51,114 bases of DNA from Lentisphaeria bacterium (GCA_017507125.1 JAFWBQ010000020.1:1-51114), one strand, 5' to 3'; positions 1 through 9,870 are shown, counted from the first letter of the stretch. The notes: generated by a model from the sequence alone, not told the origin. A program made the numbers and translations.

Positions 1-138
1 CCTTTGCGGGCAACTGACAGGAAAGACGGTGCAGATTTGTACACAAGTTACTGAACCGCCGTATGCCGAACGGCACGTACGGTGGTGTGAGAGGACGGGA
101 CTGGCGAGGTTGTCCCTCAAAAGTCCCTCCTACTCGAT
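1..138 (+). mobile_element. Group II intron 3' end (domains V and VI)
   Basis: Positions 53-86 form a 34-nt hairpin with the domain V pattern of bacterial group II introns: arms around CCGCCGTATGCC and GGCACGTACGGTGG closed by a GAAC loop. It is followed by GTGTGAGAGGACGG and a domain VI stem (GGGACT near 98 with AGTCCC near 122), then the 3' end CCTACTCGAT at 129-138. A132 is the likely bulged branch-point adenosine. The intron-encoded reverse transcriptase would lie to the left, outside the window. The insertion lies 12 bases from the stop codon of the convergent phosphoesterase gene, so that gene is intact. The exact last base of the intron is inferred from family pattern. Confidence 0.85.
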
Positions 139-150
139 TTGCCCTTTTTC

Positions 151-1059
151 TTAAATCTTGATCTTGCGGTCAAGGATGCAAGGTGTGCAGGGACGGCGTG
201 AGGGAGAATTATTGGTCATTTCACGGGAAATTCCAAAGAGAAATTCTCCCGGAGCTCCTGCAATATCAATGGTTCCGTCGCTGTCAATGGTGATGGTGGC
301 GCTCAGAGGATCTTTGAAAATCACCTGATTGCCGAGTCCCTCAACTTCCTGATACCATTCGGCAGGGTAAAGAAAGTGGGGATTGGGGATCCAGTCAAAT
401 GAGGCGGAATTCAGATCCAGATAAGCCACTTCGTCGATCACATTGAAGTTGTCTCTGTGGTAGTGGCCGTTGATGCAGAGCATAACTCTGCCGGGCAGGT
501 TCCGGGACTCCCGGATGATCTCAAGGACTTCGTTACGGTTTTTGATGCCCCCTTCATATTCCAAAGTGGCGTGACTGCAGAGAATGCAGGGGAAGGGGGA
601 GCCGAGGATCGTTTCTCTCAGCCATGTGATCTGTTCCGGATTGATCCAGTCTCTGCCTTTCGGGTGATCAAAGTAGTTCCGCTCTGAATAGTGAAAATAG
701 ATTCCCCGGAAATCTGAAAAATAGTTCTCGTCAATGATGACAAAACGGAATCCGTTGCAGTCAAAGTAATAATAGCCGCAGCTCAGACCATATCCTTCAA
801 GGGCCTCTTCATAGCTGTTGAGGTCAAATTCGTGGTTGCCGAAGACATGGTATCCGGGGATATTGAAGTCCCGGTACTGCTTGATAAGCTCTCTTGCAAC
901 AGGGACGTGATGACAGAAGTCCCCCATGTGGATCAGAAATTCAGAACCATCCTTTGCCGCCCGGTTCTGAATGGATTCCAGACGCTCAGGGGCGTCGCAC
1001 TTGAACCACACCGGATGGTGATGCAGATCGGAAAATGCTGTAAATCTTACTTTGCTCAT
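151..1059 (-). CDS. Calcineurin-like metallophosphoesterase
   Basis: This is a cytoplasmic phosphoesterase of the calcineurin-like fold, about 302 residues. Metal-binding motifs are visible in order: SDLHHHP near the N terminus, a GDFCHH motif, GNHEFD, a CSH segment and GHYHRD. It has no signal peptide. The ATG at 1057-1059 is preferred over the upstream ATG at 1134 because a promoter at 1107-1134 would place the transcript start near 1100, and the protein from that start begins directly with the beta strand leading to the first metal motif. The substrate is unknown. Proteins of this size and type sit beside sugar catabolic genes in this phylum, so a sugar-phosphate or glycan-linked role is possible but is inference. 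The gene ends 12 bases from the group II intron. Confidence 0.85.
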   Translation of the reverse strand: MSKVRFTAFSDLHHHPVWFKCDAPERLESIQNRAAKDGSEFLIHMGDFCHHVPVARELIKQYRDFNIPGYHVFGNHEFDLNSYEEALEGYGLSCGYYYFDCNGFRFVIIDENYFSDFRGIYFHYSERNYFDHPKGRDWINPEQITWLRETILGSPFPCILCSHATLEYEGGIKNRNEVLEIIRESRNLPGRVMLCINGHYHRDNFNVIDEVAYLDLNSASFDWIPNPHFLYPAEWYQEVEGLGNQVIFKDPLSATITIDSDGTIDIAGAPGEFLFGISREMTNNSPSRRPCTPCILDRKIKI

Positions 1060-1106
1060 AGCTGATGGACTTTCTTTGTGTAAAAAGTTGTATTCACTGT
1101 TACTAT

Positions 1107-1134
1107 AATATAACTGCTCTTTGCCTGATTGCAA
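1107..1134 (-). promoter_or_regulatory. Promoter of the metallophosphoesterase
   Basis: Read on the minus strand: TTGCAA (1129-1134), 16-base spacer, TATATT (1107-1112). Transcription would start near 1100, about 40 bases before the chosen ATG. Confidence 0.6.
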
Positions 1135-1163
1135 GGCGCAAAGTAAACTTTATTGCACTCCTT

Positions 1164-1658
1164 TTATTCTGAAGAAAGTTTTTTCAACCGGATTTTGTCA
1201 AAGTAGACGGTCCCTTTGCCGAAGATGGAAAGATTCAAATTGATCTTTTCGCCCAGAACATTTGTGTCAATGATCCCTTCGCCTTTGCGCCAGTCAAAGG
1301 TTCCGGTTTCTGCCGCGTTGTTCGCTCTTGAAGTGAAACAGAGCCATTTTTTTCCGTTGTTTACATAAAATCTGCCGCCGCAGCGCCGGTTTCTTTCATC
1401 TCTGCCGGAAGAAACATTTTTACCTTTGACATAAAAGGTGAGGCGGTAACGGCTGCCGGGTTCAAGAGATACCCGTTTACTGACTCCCTGACCGTCGGAA
1501 ATACGGACACTGGGAGTGGAAGAGAGCTTGACAGTGTGATCCAATTGTACTTTAGGCGATTTGAGTTTGTGAATTTCTTTTTCAAAAGAATATTCCTGAG
1601 CTGAGAGCAGAAACGTCCCTGAACAAAGAAGAAAAGTTGATATGTATTTAAAATTCAT
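1164..1658 (-). CDS. Small secreted carbohydrate-binding-like protein
   Basis: A 164-residue protein with a signal peptide (about residues 1-20, ending LLSAQ) followed by a single beta-rich domain. The pattern LEPGSRYRLTFYVKGKNV followed later by GKGTVYFDKIRLKK matches the CBM4/9-like jelly roll often placed at the C terminus of secreted glycan-active proteins (compare the C terminus of the gene at 10052). No catalytic domain is present, so it is probably a free-standing binding module. Its ATG overlaps the stop of the large upstream gene as ATGA (1655-1658), so the two are translationally coupled and probably act on the same glycan. The specific ligand cannot be read from sequence. Confidence 0.75.
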   Translation of the reverse strand: MNFKYISTFLLCSGTFLLSAQEYSFEKEIHKLKSPKVQLDHTVKLSSTPSVRISDGQGVSKRVSLEPGSRYRLTFYVKGKNVSSGRDERNRRCGGRFYVNNGKKWLCFTSRANNAAETGTFDWRKGEGIIDTNVLGEKINLNLSIFGKGTVYFDKIRLKKLSSE

Positions 1659-4282
1659 TTCTTACCTCCTTCTCCGGAAATGGTGTAAGTAAAAACAGCT
1701 GTCCTGCCGGGAGCAAGGCTTTTTTCTTTGACTACAAATTCCACGGTGCGCAAAGGTTTGTGAGCGGCTTTCCAACTGAAAATTCCCTTGAATTTGCTGT
1801 CAGGAGTGAAATACACCGTGTCTTTCAGAAATTCGTCAGATGCGGAAATCGTAACAATTTTGCCGTCCCAGAGACCTTCAGGGGCTTTGTAGAGATAAAA
1901 ACTTTCCTTGTGTGAGTTGTCGTATCTGCTGTTGAGAAAGATATTTTTCGCCTTGAAACGTTCACCGATGGAAGCCGGGAAAGAGTTGATCCGTAAATCA
2001 AGGAACATCTCTTTCTGTGTGGGATTTGTGAAAGAATGTGTTACAGAGACCTTCCCTTTCTGCAGTTTGATTTTTCTTGTAATGACCATCTTGTAGAGAG
2101 GATTGGGAATAGGGTTGGCGCCGTCATAAGGACCCACGGTTGCAACAGCTGTGATAAAAGGATTGCCTGAAGAAGTAAATCCGTAATCTTTCAAGGTAAA
2201 TACAAGAGGGCGCTGATTGATATCGCTGAAAATAACTCTTCCGGCAAAGCCCTTCTGGAAAAATTCAACGCCTTCACCGGTGTTTAATGAGACAAGCTCG
2301 CATTTGTTGCATCCGTCAATGCCCATGGAACTTATGCCGTCATCCAGACGCAGGATGGGGCGCAAGGCGGCATCTGCTTCCCAGAAAATCTTTTTATTTC
2401 CCAGACTCTTGGATTGGAAGAAGTTGTGTTTGCCGGAGTAGCGGCTGATCTCTTTTTCAAGCCGGCTCCTTTCGTGTTTGAAATCGTTTCCGGCAAGAAC
2501 GCATCCGGAGGGGGCCACTTTGACCAGCATGGGGAAGGGGGCTCCCTTGACAGGGCGTTTCTGGCGTATTTCAAGGATCAGAGGCTGCTCTTTATGGTAA
2601 TTAAAAAGAGTCAGCAGATATTTGCCTTTGTATTTGTGCGCCGTATAACGGATATAAGTTGTGAAGTTGGGGAACGTGATTACTTTTCCGTCAGCAAGTC
2701 TGGTTGAAACCGTGTTGCGGGCAATGATTTCAAACTCCTGATCGCAGCGTTTGCCATTGAAGTAATACTCCTCTGCTTCAGAAACGGTTTTGAAACCCTG
2801 ATAAATGGCATGATAATATTCACCGGGAAAAACGTTATCTGGCCAGAAACCGATACCGATGCCCCCCAGGGCAGCTGTGGCAACGATGTTCTGTGTGATT
2901 CCGGGGGCCGTATATTGCCGGTAGAAACGTTCCAGCCTTTCTGCCGGATCAATGAGGGGCAGGTAGGGCGTTGTGAAAAATTTCATACAGTACGCCATGT
3001 CATCAAAGTAGCGGCTTCCGGCGTAGTACGGCATGTGGTTGTGAAGATCAACAGCCTTGTCGGCAAGGGAAACATCCACGCCGCACCAGCGGGCTATGTG
3101 AGGCGTGTCAGCGTGAAGGTTGTCGGAAACAAGACGGTAGGTCATACCGGGACACTCCTCTTTGAAAATGCGGAGTCTGAAGTGGAGCAGTTCGTTATGA
3201 ACTTTGATCATGAATTTGAACCACTGCTCCTCGTATTTTGAAAGGATCTCTTCTCTCGTGGGAACTTTGGCAAGTTTCATTTCTTTGGCAAAACGTTCCC
3301 TCCCGTCAGGTCCGAAACCGAAAGGATGGGGTTCGAAATCATCACTGATGCTTTTGATGAATGGATAGTTTTTCTTGATATGACGCAAAAAATCCCGCAG
3401 ATATTTTTCGTAAAGGGGGGCATATTTTCCCAGCAGCGCAACCGCATCCGGGCGGCGGGGCTGTTTGATTCTGCCTTTGTCATCAATGTTGGGGGGCGTC
3501 CGGGCGATCAAATCATCCCGGAGCCGGGTCGTGGTCTTATCGTAGCTGGTAAGCAGCTGGTCCGTGGTCAGGCAGGGGATGTAATTTGCAAAAAGTTTTT
3601 TATCAGATTCAACATCACTTGCAAAACGGGAATGGAAATGTTTTGTCCGGGCAAGATTATCCCAGAAGTTCCGTTCTTTTTGAATAGCGGAGCTAAAAGG
3701 AAACATCCGCAGCGGGGAGTAGTAAAGCTGCATATTGAAATATTTACACTTCTGTTTCAGAGAGGGAAGGGGCGGGAGGATTTTCAGCTCAAAACTTTTT
3801 TCAGAGAGTTTATCTCCTGCTGATTCAAAACTCCAATAGGCGCGTCCGGATTTTCCGGCAGACTTTTCTGCCGACTCCAAGACTATAAAAGTGCGGTACC
3901 AACCTTGGTTGATGAAACGGTTGAAAGCAGGATCAAAATCAATAACGTACCGGTGGAAGGGCGTATTGCCCCGTTTGATAAGGCTTGGGGAAATTTTTGC
4001 AGGGACTCTCTGAAGTTTTCCGTTACGGGGAAGTTTGTTCCATTCGCAGACCCCCGTGAGGGTGATGAACTGCGGCAGATCAAGGATCATCCGTGAGCGG
4101 GCAGACGCATATTTTTTCTGATTCCCTTTGAAAAAAATTTCCATTGTCCCCGGATAATTTTCACAGATTGAAAGTTTTTGCTTTTCAAAGTTCAGAGGAA
4201 AGATGGTAAGCGTGTATTCAGGTTTTGCTCCTGAAAGAGCTGTACCCAGAATCAGGGATAAAGCGAAAAAGAGGCGTTTCAT
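1655..4282 (-). CDS. Large secreted protein, glycoside-hydrolase-like
   Basis: An 875-residue protein with a signal peptide (about 1-19, MKRLFFALSLILGTALSGA). An N-terminal beta-sandwich-like region is followed by a central region rich in aromatic and acidic residues (for example KSISDDFEPHPFGFGPDG, and DPAERLERFYRQY) with the look of a TIM-barrel glycosidase, then C-terminal beta-rich domains. I cannot assign a CAZy family. It is the third gene of a four-gene operon, 39 bases after the pseudopilin, and is coupled by ATGA overlap to the small binding protein. A good Shine-Dalgarno (GGAG, 8 bases before the ATG) supports the start. Unlike the other GH-like proteins here it lacks the CxCxxC motif. 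A glycan-degrading role is inferred from context. Confidence 0.7.
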   Translation of the reverse strand: MKRLFFALSLILGTALSGAKPEYTLTIFPLNFEKQKLSICENYPGTMEIFFKGNQKKYASARSRMILDLPQFITLTGVCEWNKLPRNGKLQRVPAKISPSLIKRGNTPFHRYVIDFDPAFNRFINQGWYRTFIVLESAEKSAGKSGRAYWSFESAGDKLSEKSFELKILPPLPSLKQKCKYFNMQLYYSPLRMFPFSSAIQKERNFWDNLARTKHFHSRFASDVESDKKLFANYIPCLTTDQLLTSYDKTTTRLRDDLIARTPPNIDDKGRIKQPRRPDAVALLGKYAPLYEKYLRDFLRHIKKNYPFIKSISDDFEPHPFGFGPDGRERFAKEMKLAKVPTREEILSKYEEQWFKFMIKVHNELLHFRLRIFKEECPGMTYRLVSDNLHADTPHIARWCGVDVSLADKAVDLHNHMPYYAGSRYFDDMAYCMKFFTTPYLPLIDPAERLERFYRQYTAPGITQNIVATAALGGIGIGFWPDNVFPGEYYHAIYQGFKTVSEAEEYYFNGKRCDQEFEIIARNTVSTRLADGKVITFPNFTTYIRYTAHKYKGKYLLTLFNYHKEQPLILEIRQKRPVKGAPFPMLVKVAPSGCVLAGNDFKHERSRLEKEISRYSGKHNFFQSKSLGNKKIFWEADAALRPILRLDDGISSMGIDGCNKCELVSLNTGEGVEFFQKGFAGRVIFSDINQRPLVFTLKDYGFTSSGNPFITAVATVGPYDGANPIPNPLYKMVITRKIKLQKGKVSVTHSFTNPTQKEMFLDLRINSFPASIGERFKAKNIFLNSRYDNSHKESFYLYKAPEGLWDGKIVTISASDEFLKDTVYFTPDSKFKGIFSWKAAHKPLRTVEFVVKEKSLAPGRTAVFTYTISGEGGKK

Positions 4283-4321
4283 AGATCGTACTCCGTTGTA
4301 TTAAAGGTAAAAAATGTTTTA

Positions 4322-5155
4322 TCAGGGATAGACGAGCTTGACCTGGATCCCGTGATCCCGGTAGAATCCGCATACATCAGGGTTGCTTGTATGGTAATAT
4401 TTGCCCATCTGAGTCAGCTGCCGGTAGGTGAAGGTTTCAACGTGCCCGTCATAAAGCAGGACATTGGTACGTCCGGTGACATAGAGGAACTCCTCAATGG
4501 CGTTTTCCCAGGTGACGCTTTGATAGGGACGGGCATCATATTGTCCGTGACGGTAAGAGGTCCCCATGGTGGTGGCGGCAGTGGTCATGGAGCTGCCTTT
4601 GCTCCCTGTTCCGAGAACTTCAAGCAGAAATTTGGTGATCCCCGGTCTTTTTACAGCAGATGTTTTTCTGAACTTGGAATATTGATTGGTGGAGTTGTAA
4701 TTGGGGCAGAGCGTACCATTTAAACTGTAATGGCAGGCTGCCAGGTATTGCCAGTCTTTGCTGCCGTAAGGCAGCTCTGCCGGACAGGTCAGAGTGCCTT
4801 TCCCGACAAGATGACCGTTGGTACGGATTTGTTGATGGACCCCGTAGTTGACTGTAGCGGTCTCATTCTGGTAATCTGCACGCTGATTACCCACAAGAAG
4901 ATCCATCCAGGTGCCTTCTGCTCCGGCGTTGCCGATTCCGTAGGGCGGCATGGCTGAGGGGAGGATCCAATCGTTGTTGTCGGCGGTATAACTTGCTGAG
5001 GCAATGCCGATCTGTTTTTCGTTATTGGTACACGATATACTTTTGGCACGCTCCTTCGCCTGCTGCAAGGCGGGCAAAAGCATGGCAGCAAGAATTGCTA
5101 TTATTGCGATAACAACCAGAAGTTCAATCAGGGTAAATCTTTTTTTCATTGTCAT
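4322..5155 (-). CDS. Pseudopilin-like protein with prepilin-type N terminus
   Basis: A 277-residue protein with a basic leader followed by the prepilin-type helix [19 protein letters not shown], and a C-terminal segment containing [11 protein letters not shown], the DG motif seen in the expanded pseudopilin families of Lentisphaerota and Planctomycetes (DUF1559-like). The residue before the mature Phe is Arg, not the Gly needed by standard prepilin peptidases. The first ATG (5155) overlaps the stop of the FAD enzyme as ATGA; a second ATG three codons in lies 10 bases after an AAAGGAG box, so either start is possible. The protein probably remains anchored in the inner membrane with its globular domain outside. 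Its function in these expanded families is not known. Confidence 0.8.
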   Translation of the reverse strand: MTMKKRFTLIELLVVIAIIAILAAMLLPALQQAKERAKSISCTNNEKQIGIASASYTADNNDWILPSAMPPYGIGNAGAEGTWMDLLVGNQRADYQNETATVNYGVHQQIRTNGHLVGKGTLTCPAELPYGSKDWQYLAACHYSLNGTLCPNYNSTNQYSKFRKTSAVKRPGITKFLLEVLGTGSKGSSMTTAATTMGTSYRHGQYDARPYQSVTWENAIEEFLYVTGRTNVLLYDGHVETFTYRQLTQMGKYYHTSNPDVCGFYRDHGIQVKLVYP

Positions 5156-6339
5156 TCTGCTCCTTTGTTTTTAAACGGATAACCGTTGCGGATATGCATG
5201 ATACCACCTGTTTTTCGCAGTTCGTGCTGCAGTGCAGAAACAGGAATTGCAGCTGGGGACCGGTTCTGCTCAGAACTCATGGCGGCGGCGACGCCTGCGG
5301 CTTCGCCGGTCATGGCGGCGGCGGGAATCACACGGAATATTTCCCAGGCATCCCCTGATGAATTGATACAGCGTCCGGCGGCAAGAGCGTTTCCGGTCTT
5401 CCGGGGCAGAAGTGCACCGTAAGGAGTTTCCCAGGCGGGGGCACTTTTGCGCCAGTCGGCGGCAACACCGATGGATTCTTCAACATAAAGTCCGGCTTCT
5501 CCGGTTTTTATTTCAGCAAGGGCATCTATACGGGCGATCTTCCGGGTCTGAGGCATCATGGGAAGATGGACAGGGTAGCTGGTTTTGCGTTCCTCAGGCC
5601 CCATGGCGTCGTAATAACTGCGGATGACCTTGTATTGACGGCGTATGAACTCCTGAAGTTCTAATGTACTCAAAACCTGTTCCATGGAGCCGTTGATTTC
5701 AGGTTTTTTCAAAGGTTGAACATGAAGTTCCCCGGTAAAAGGATAGATGTGGGAGCAACTTGCATTCATTTCCAGGATCCAGGGATTATTATAATTGACT
5801 TCCGGGAAGACCTTTTCGCCTGCCATACGCAATACAAAAGCACCGCCTGTGGCATCTACAAAGGCATCTGCTGATATATTTTCCTTTTCATATCCGCAGA
5901 AGATCTCGATTTCTCTGAGAAAATTTTTTTCATCGCAGCGTACTCCTGTAACAGTGGTTTCCAGAAGAAGCTCCACGCCTGACTCCCGGACCAGTTTTTC
6001 CAGAGTCAGCATATACCCCGCAGGAGAAAAACAGCAGAGGTAGCTGTTTCTTGCGTTTCCAGGGAAACTTGAGGCTGAGCCTCCCCACTTTTCAGCAAGA
6101 GAAAAGGGACCGTATTCCTGACACTTGAGAAGCAGTTCTTCTGTAATGGATGAGGCAATGACGTGATCTTGGTTGTCAGAGATCGGAAGGTAGATGTAAA
6201 TCAATCCAGAAGTGGCAAGACCGCCTAAAACGGATTGTTTTTCAACCAGGAGCGTTTTTCTGCCCCGGCGCGCAGCAGCCAGAGAAGCGGCAACACCGGC
6301 AATTCCTCCGCCGCAAACAACGACGTCAAAGTGTTTCAT
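5152..6339 (-). CDS. FAD-dependent oxidoreductase (FAD_oxidored family)
   Basis: A 395-residue flavoprotein with an N-terminal dinucleotide-binding motif GGGIAG (about residues 10-15), an acidic strand end LLVEK and the LGGLATSG segment typical of the FAD_oxidored (PF12831) family. A second FAD-contact region lies near the C terminus ([19 protein letters not shown]). There is no signal peptide, so it is cytoplasmic. Family members are common next to polysaccharide catabolic genes in Lentisphaerota, Verrucomicrobia and Planctomycetes, but the substrate is generally unknown. It is the first gene of an operon driven by the promoter at 6371-6399, and has a clear Shine-Dalgarno (AAAGGA, 8 bases before ATG). 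It is divergent from an AraC-type regulator that probably controls it. Confidence 0.88.
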   Translation of the reverse strand: MKHFDVVVCGGGIAGVAASLAAARRGRKTLLVEKQSVLGGLATSGLIYIYLPISDNQDHVIASSITEELLLKCQEYGPFSLAEKWGGSASSFPGNARNSYLCCFSPAGYMLTLEKLVRESGVELLLETTVTGVRCDEKNFLREIEIFCGYEKENISADAFVDATGGAFVLRMAGEKVFPEVNYNNPWILEMNASCSHIYPFTGELHVQPLKKPEINGSMEQVLSTLELQEFIRRQYKVIRSYYDAMGPEERKTSYPVHLPMMPQTRKIARIDALAEIKTGEAGLYVEESIGVAADWRKSAPAWETPYGALLPRKTGNALAAGRCINSSGDAWEIFRVIPAAAMTGEAAGVAAAMSSEQNRSPAAIPVSALQHELRKTGGIMHIRNGYPFKNKGAE

Positions 6340-6370
6340 CGTTTTTGTCCTTTCGATATTTTACGGAAAT

Positions 6371-6399
6371 AATATACTCTTCGTTTTTTCAATACGCAA
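6371..6399 (-). promoter_or_regulatory. Promoter of the FAD-enzyme operon
   Basis: Minus-strand TTGCGT (6394-6399), 17-base spacer, TATATT (6371-6376). The expected start near 6364 gives a leader of about 25 bases with AAAGGA before the ATG. Confidence 0.65.
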
Positions 6400-6478
6400 G
6401 GTTGCTTTGTATCAATTCAGAGTGTTAAAATGTATCTGAAAAAGATCCCGGGAAGAGAATTTTTTTGTAAAGAATGAT

Positions 6479-6507
6479 TTGTAAAAATCACTTTTGAGTA
6501 TTATATT
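6479..6507 (+). promoter_or_regulatory. Promoter of the AraC-type regulator
   Basis: TTGTAA (6479-6484), 17-base spacer, TATATT (6502-6507). A direct repeat TTTGTAAA (6464-6471 and 6478-6485) overlaps the -35 box and could be part of an operator; that is inference. The leader is about 48 bases. Confidence 0.6.
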
Positions 6508-6561
6508 GTGAGTATGTTATGAAGTTATAGCGAAACAGACAGTTTTCGGGAATTTTTTTGT

Positions 6562-7437
6562 ATGTCATGGATCAGTCCGTATATCGGTGATTTGCCGCGT
6601 CGGGGGAGTTTCCCTTTGCGCGTATGTGCCCTTTTTTACTGTGACAATGTCTGTTTCAGAAAAAAAGAAGATCCTACTGTCAGCCGTTTTTTTGAAGTGA
6701 GTTTGCGCCTTGGATCCGCAGCCGGAAGGTGCGATGATTTGATCAACGGTCAACTTATGGGAACTACCTTTCCGAACACTGTGTTCAAACGTATCGGGAC
6801 CCGGATCTCTCTGGCAGGCGAACTGCCCCGTGATACAATAGCTTTTTCCTTTGACAGAAAAGGGGAGGAGCTGCTTGAAAGCTGGGGAATGATCCCGGAT
6901 GAACTTTTCTGGTCCATTCGGCTTACGGATGAACTTCAGCGTTTGATCGACCGCTGGCGGAAACTGGTCAGATGTTATACTGTTGACGGTATGACAGATC
7001 AATTGGACTGGGTCTGTCTGCAAATCATCCATGAACTCCTTTTACAGCGCAGCTGCGATGTGAATGCCGATCTGCCTGAACGGCGCATCAAAGAGGCGGC
7101 GCTTTATCTGCTTCACCATTATGACCGGGAGCTCAATTGTGATGAAGTTGCTGCGCGCTTCGGATTTTCCCACGCCGCATTTTTCCGGGAGTGGAAACGC
7201 TTCTTTGATGTTTCCCCGAAAAATTATATCCTTGAATTCCGGCTCAAAACGGCGGCACGGCGGCTTCTGCAAAGTTCTCTGCCTGTTGCCCGGATCGTGA
7301 AAGAGGTGCATTTTTCCGGAGTTACCGCTTTTCACCGTAAATTCCGGGAACGCTTCGGGGTGACTCCGGATACTTTCAGACACTCTCCGGAAGTGTGGAA
7401 AGAAGAATTTCCGGAACTGGAAACAGGTGATAATTGA
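6562..7437 (+). CDS. AraC-family transcriptional regulator
   Basis: A 291-residue DNA-binding regulator. The C-terminal hundred residues (about 190-275) carry the AraC/XylS double helix-turn-helix: LNCDEVAARFGFSHAAFFRE as first helix pair, and PVARIVKEVHFSGVTAFHRK with the RFGVTPDTFR ending as the second. The N-terminal sensing domain (1-170) is not a recognisable cupin and is probably a small-molecule sensor. The ATG at 6562 is preceded by CGGGAA about 10 bases upstream. It lies divergent from the FAD/pseudopilin/GH operon and 33 bases upstream of a serine hydrolase on its own strand, so it most likely controls both. Confidence 0.92.
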   Translation: MSWISPYIGDLPRRGSFPLRVCALFYCDNVCFRKKEDPTVSRFFEVSLRLGSAAGRCDDLINGQLMGTTFPNTVFKRIGTRISLAGELPRDTIAFSFDRKGEELLESWGMIPDELFWSIRLTDELQRLIDRWRKLVRCYTVDGMTDQLDWVCLQIIHELLLQRSCDVNADLPERRIKEAALYLLHHYDRELNCDEVAARFGFSHAAFFREWKRFFDVSPKNYILEFRLKTAARRLLQSSLPVARIVKEVHFSGVTAFHRKFRERFGVTPDTFRHSPEVWKEEFPELETGDN

Positions 7438-7470
7438 ATTGCTGTAATCTTTATTGAAAGGTGCGTATTT

Positions 7471-8892
7471 ATGAGTTTTGAACTGCCAGTATGTACCCCG
7501 GAGTCTCAGGGGGTGAAGAGTGCGCTTCTTGCTGAAGTGCTTGAAGAGCTGAATAAGCTCCCCTATGTAAAGGGAATCATTTTTCTCCGTCACGGTGCCG
7601 TCATTGCTGAAAATTACAGAGCGCCTTACAGAGGGGATGTTCCAAACGCCCTCTGGTCTTTGAGCAAAAGTTTCACCTCTTGCGCCATCGGATTGGCACG
7701 GGCGGAAAAAAGAGTTGAAGTTGAGGATAAAGTGATCGACTTCTTTCCGGAATACCGCGCCTGTGTGACCGATAAAAGAATGTTTGATGTGACGCTTCAG
7801 GATCTGCTGACCATGCGGAGCGGCCACGACGTGTGCGCTTTCCCTTACGCCCATGCTGATACCGCAGGAGACTGGGTGCGGGGATTCCTGAGTTCTCCCC
7901 TGGTCCATGATCCCGGAACCTTTTTTGCATACAACTCCCTTGGGACCTACATGCTCAGCGCCGTGATCCGGCGCGTTACCGGACTCAATGTCCGGGAGTA
8001 TCTCATGCCCCGGCTCTTTGAACCTCTGGGCATTACCCCCGGCGAATGGGAGTGCTGCCCTGCCGGGACCAACTGCGGCGGTTTCGGACTCTATCTCAAA
8101 ACCATGGATATCGCCAAATTTTCCCAGCTGCTGCTGAATAAAGGCCGCTGGAACGGCGTGCAGCTTCTGCCTGAAGATTATCTGGATGAGGCAACACAGC
8201 CCCATGCCGACAACTCCATGAATGAACTGCCTGACTGGAAGTGCGGTTACGGATATCAGTTCTGGCGTTCCCGCCACGGATTCAGAGGCGACGGTGCCTG
8301 CGGACAGTATGCCCTTATGCTGCCTGAAGAGGATATGGCTGTTGCTGTCAACGGCTCCATGACTGAAATGGGACGGGTGCTGGATATTCTCTGGGAAAAG
8401 CTTCTGCCTCAACTCCATGGGGCACCTCTTCCGGAAGATCCTGAAGGAGTGGCGCTGCTTGAAAAGGTTTGTGCTTCCAGCGGTGTTCCGGCGGCTTCTG
8501 CCGGGGAAAAGGCGCTGATGAAAGATTACGCTTTTGAGTTTTATCCCAATGCCGCCGGAATTGAGGGGGGGAGCATCAAGTTTTTGTCTGATAAATGTAT
8601 TCTTGCCCTGAAAACGCCCCGGGGCGTTGAAGAGATCCGCGCAGGATTCGGCAGATTTGAAGAGTTCTCTGCTCAGCTTCAGGATCGCCGTCCTCATCCC
8701 CTTGCGGGATGTGCTTCATGGAAAGATGAAAACACTCTTGAAATAACTCTGCTCCACCTTGACGGCACCTTCCGGGATACCTGGGAGATCGGATTTGCTG
8801 ATGGAACACTCCAATTCCGGTGGCGTACGGTATGTTCCCTCTTCCGGCCTCTGATGATGCCTTTGCAAGTTGTCAGCAGCCGTCAGATATAA
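7471..8892 (+). CDS. Beta-lactamase-fold serine hydrolase
   Basis: A 473-residue protein of the beta-lactamase/class C penicillin-binding family (PF00144). The nucleophile motif SxxK is S63-L-S-K66 in LWSLSKSFTS; the second motif is Y154-N-S in FFAYNSLGTYML; the third motif region is around RHGFRGDGACGQYA. Family members are esterases, D-amino acid peptidases or amide hydrolases. There is no signal peptide, which argues for a cytoplasmic esterase-type role over a cell-wall role. A C-terminal beta-rich extension (about residues 340-473) follows the catalytic domain. It is co-transcribed with the AraC regulator and ends at a bidirectional terminator. Confidence 0.88.
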   Translation: MSFELPVCTPESQGVKSALLAEVLEELNKLPYVKGIIFLRHGAVIAENYRAPYRGDVPNALWSLSKSFTSCAIGLARAEKRVEVEDKVIDFFPEYRACVTDKRMFDVTLQDLLTMRSGHDVCAFPYAHADTAGDWVRGFLSSPLVHDPGTFFAYNSLGTYMLSAVIRRVTGLNVREYLMPRLFEPLGITPGEWECCPAGTNCGGFGLYLKTMDIAKFSQLLLNKGRWNGVQLLPEDYLDEATQPHADNSMNELPDWKCGYGYQFWRSRHGFRGDGACGQYALMLPEEDMAVAVNGSMTEMGRVLDILWEKLLPQLHGAPLPEDPEGVALLEKVCASSGVPAASAGEKALMKDYAFEFYPNAAGIEGGSIKFLSDKCILALKTPRGVEEIRAGFGRFEEFSAQLQDRRPHPLAGCASWKDENTLEITLLHLDGTFRDTWEIGFADGTLQFRWRTVCSLFRPLMMPLQVVSSRQI

Positions 8893-8898
8893 AAACAA

Positions 8899-8934
8899 AA
8901 AATCCTCTTTCACGTTTGAGAAAGAGGATTTTTT
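8899..8934. terminator. Bidirectional rho-independent terminator
   Basis: Inverted arms AATCCTCTTTC (8901-8911) and GAAAGAGGATT (8920-8930) enclose an 8-base loop and are flanked by A and T runs, so it can stop the rightward hydrolase transcript and the leftward pseudopilin transcript. Confidence 0.9.
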
Positions 8935-8948
8935 ATGCCCCGGAAAAA

Positions 8949-9734
<786 letters not shown>

Positions 9735-9792
9735 GGATCAAGTTTGACTCCTTTTTTGGGAAAATGCAGTGATTTTTGTCTTTACTCTATTT

Positions 9793-9798
9793 ATTATA
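9793..9798 (-). promoter_or_regulatory. Extended -10 promoter of the pseudopilin gene
   Basis: Minus-strand TGCTATAAT is an extended -10 with a consensus hexamer. The -35 position (about 9816-9821) is an A/T tract with no good match, so the TG extension and the adjacent tract probably compensate. Confidence 0.65.
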
Positions 9799-9823
9799 GC
9801 ACACTTTTAATCAGAAAAAAAGG

Positions 9824-9870
9824 GGAAAAAACAAAAAAAATAAAAAAATTTTAATTTTTTTTGTTTTTCC
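9824..9870. repeat. A/T-tract inverted repeat between divergent promoters
   Basis: Left arm 9824-9841 (GG, six A, C, eight A, T) is complementary to right arm 9854-9870 (A, eight T, G, five T, CC) apart from one base. The loop (9842-9853) is also A/T only. It lies between, not inside, the two transcripts. Confidence 0.75.

Noticed and set aside
7042..8697. A 551-codon open frame on the minus strand
   Set aside because: It lies opposite the AraC regulator and serine hydrolase, both of which show full family motifs. Its translation is low complexity, has no recognisable domain and its frame follows the codon bias of the opposite strand.
9842..9853. The A/T tract as a terminator
   Set aside because: It lies between two divergent promoters and so is not at the end of a transcript; a promoter-related role fits better.
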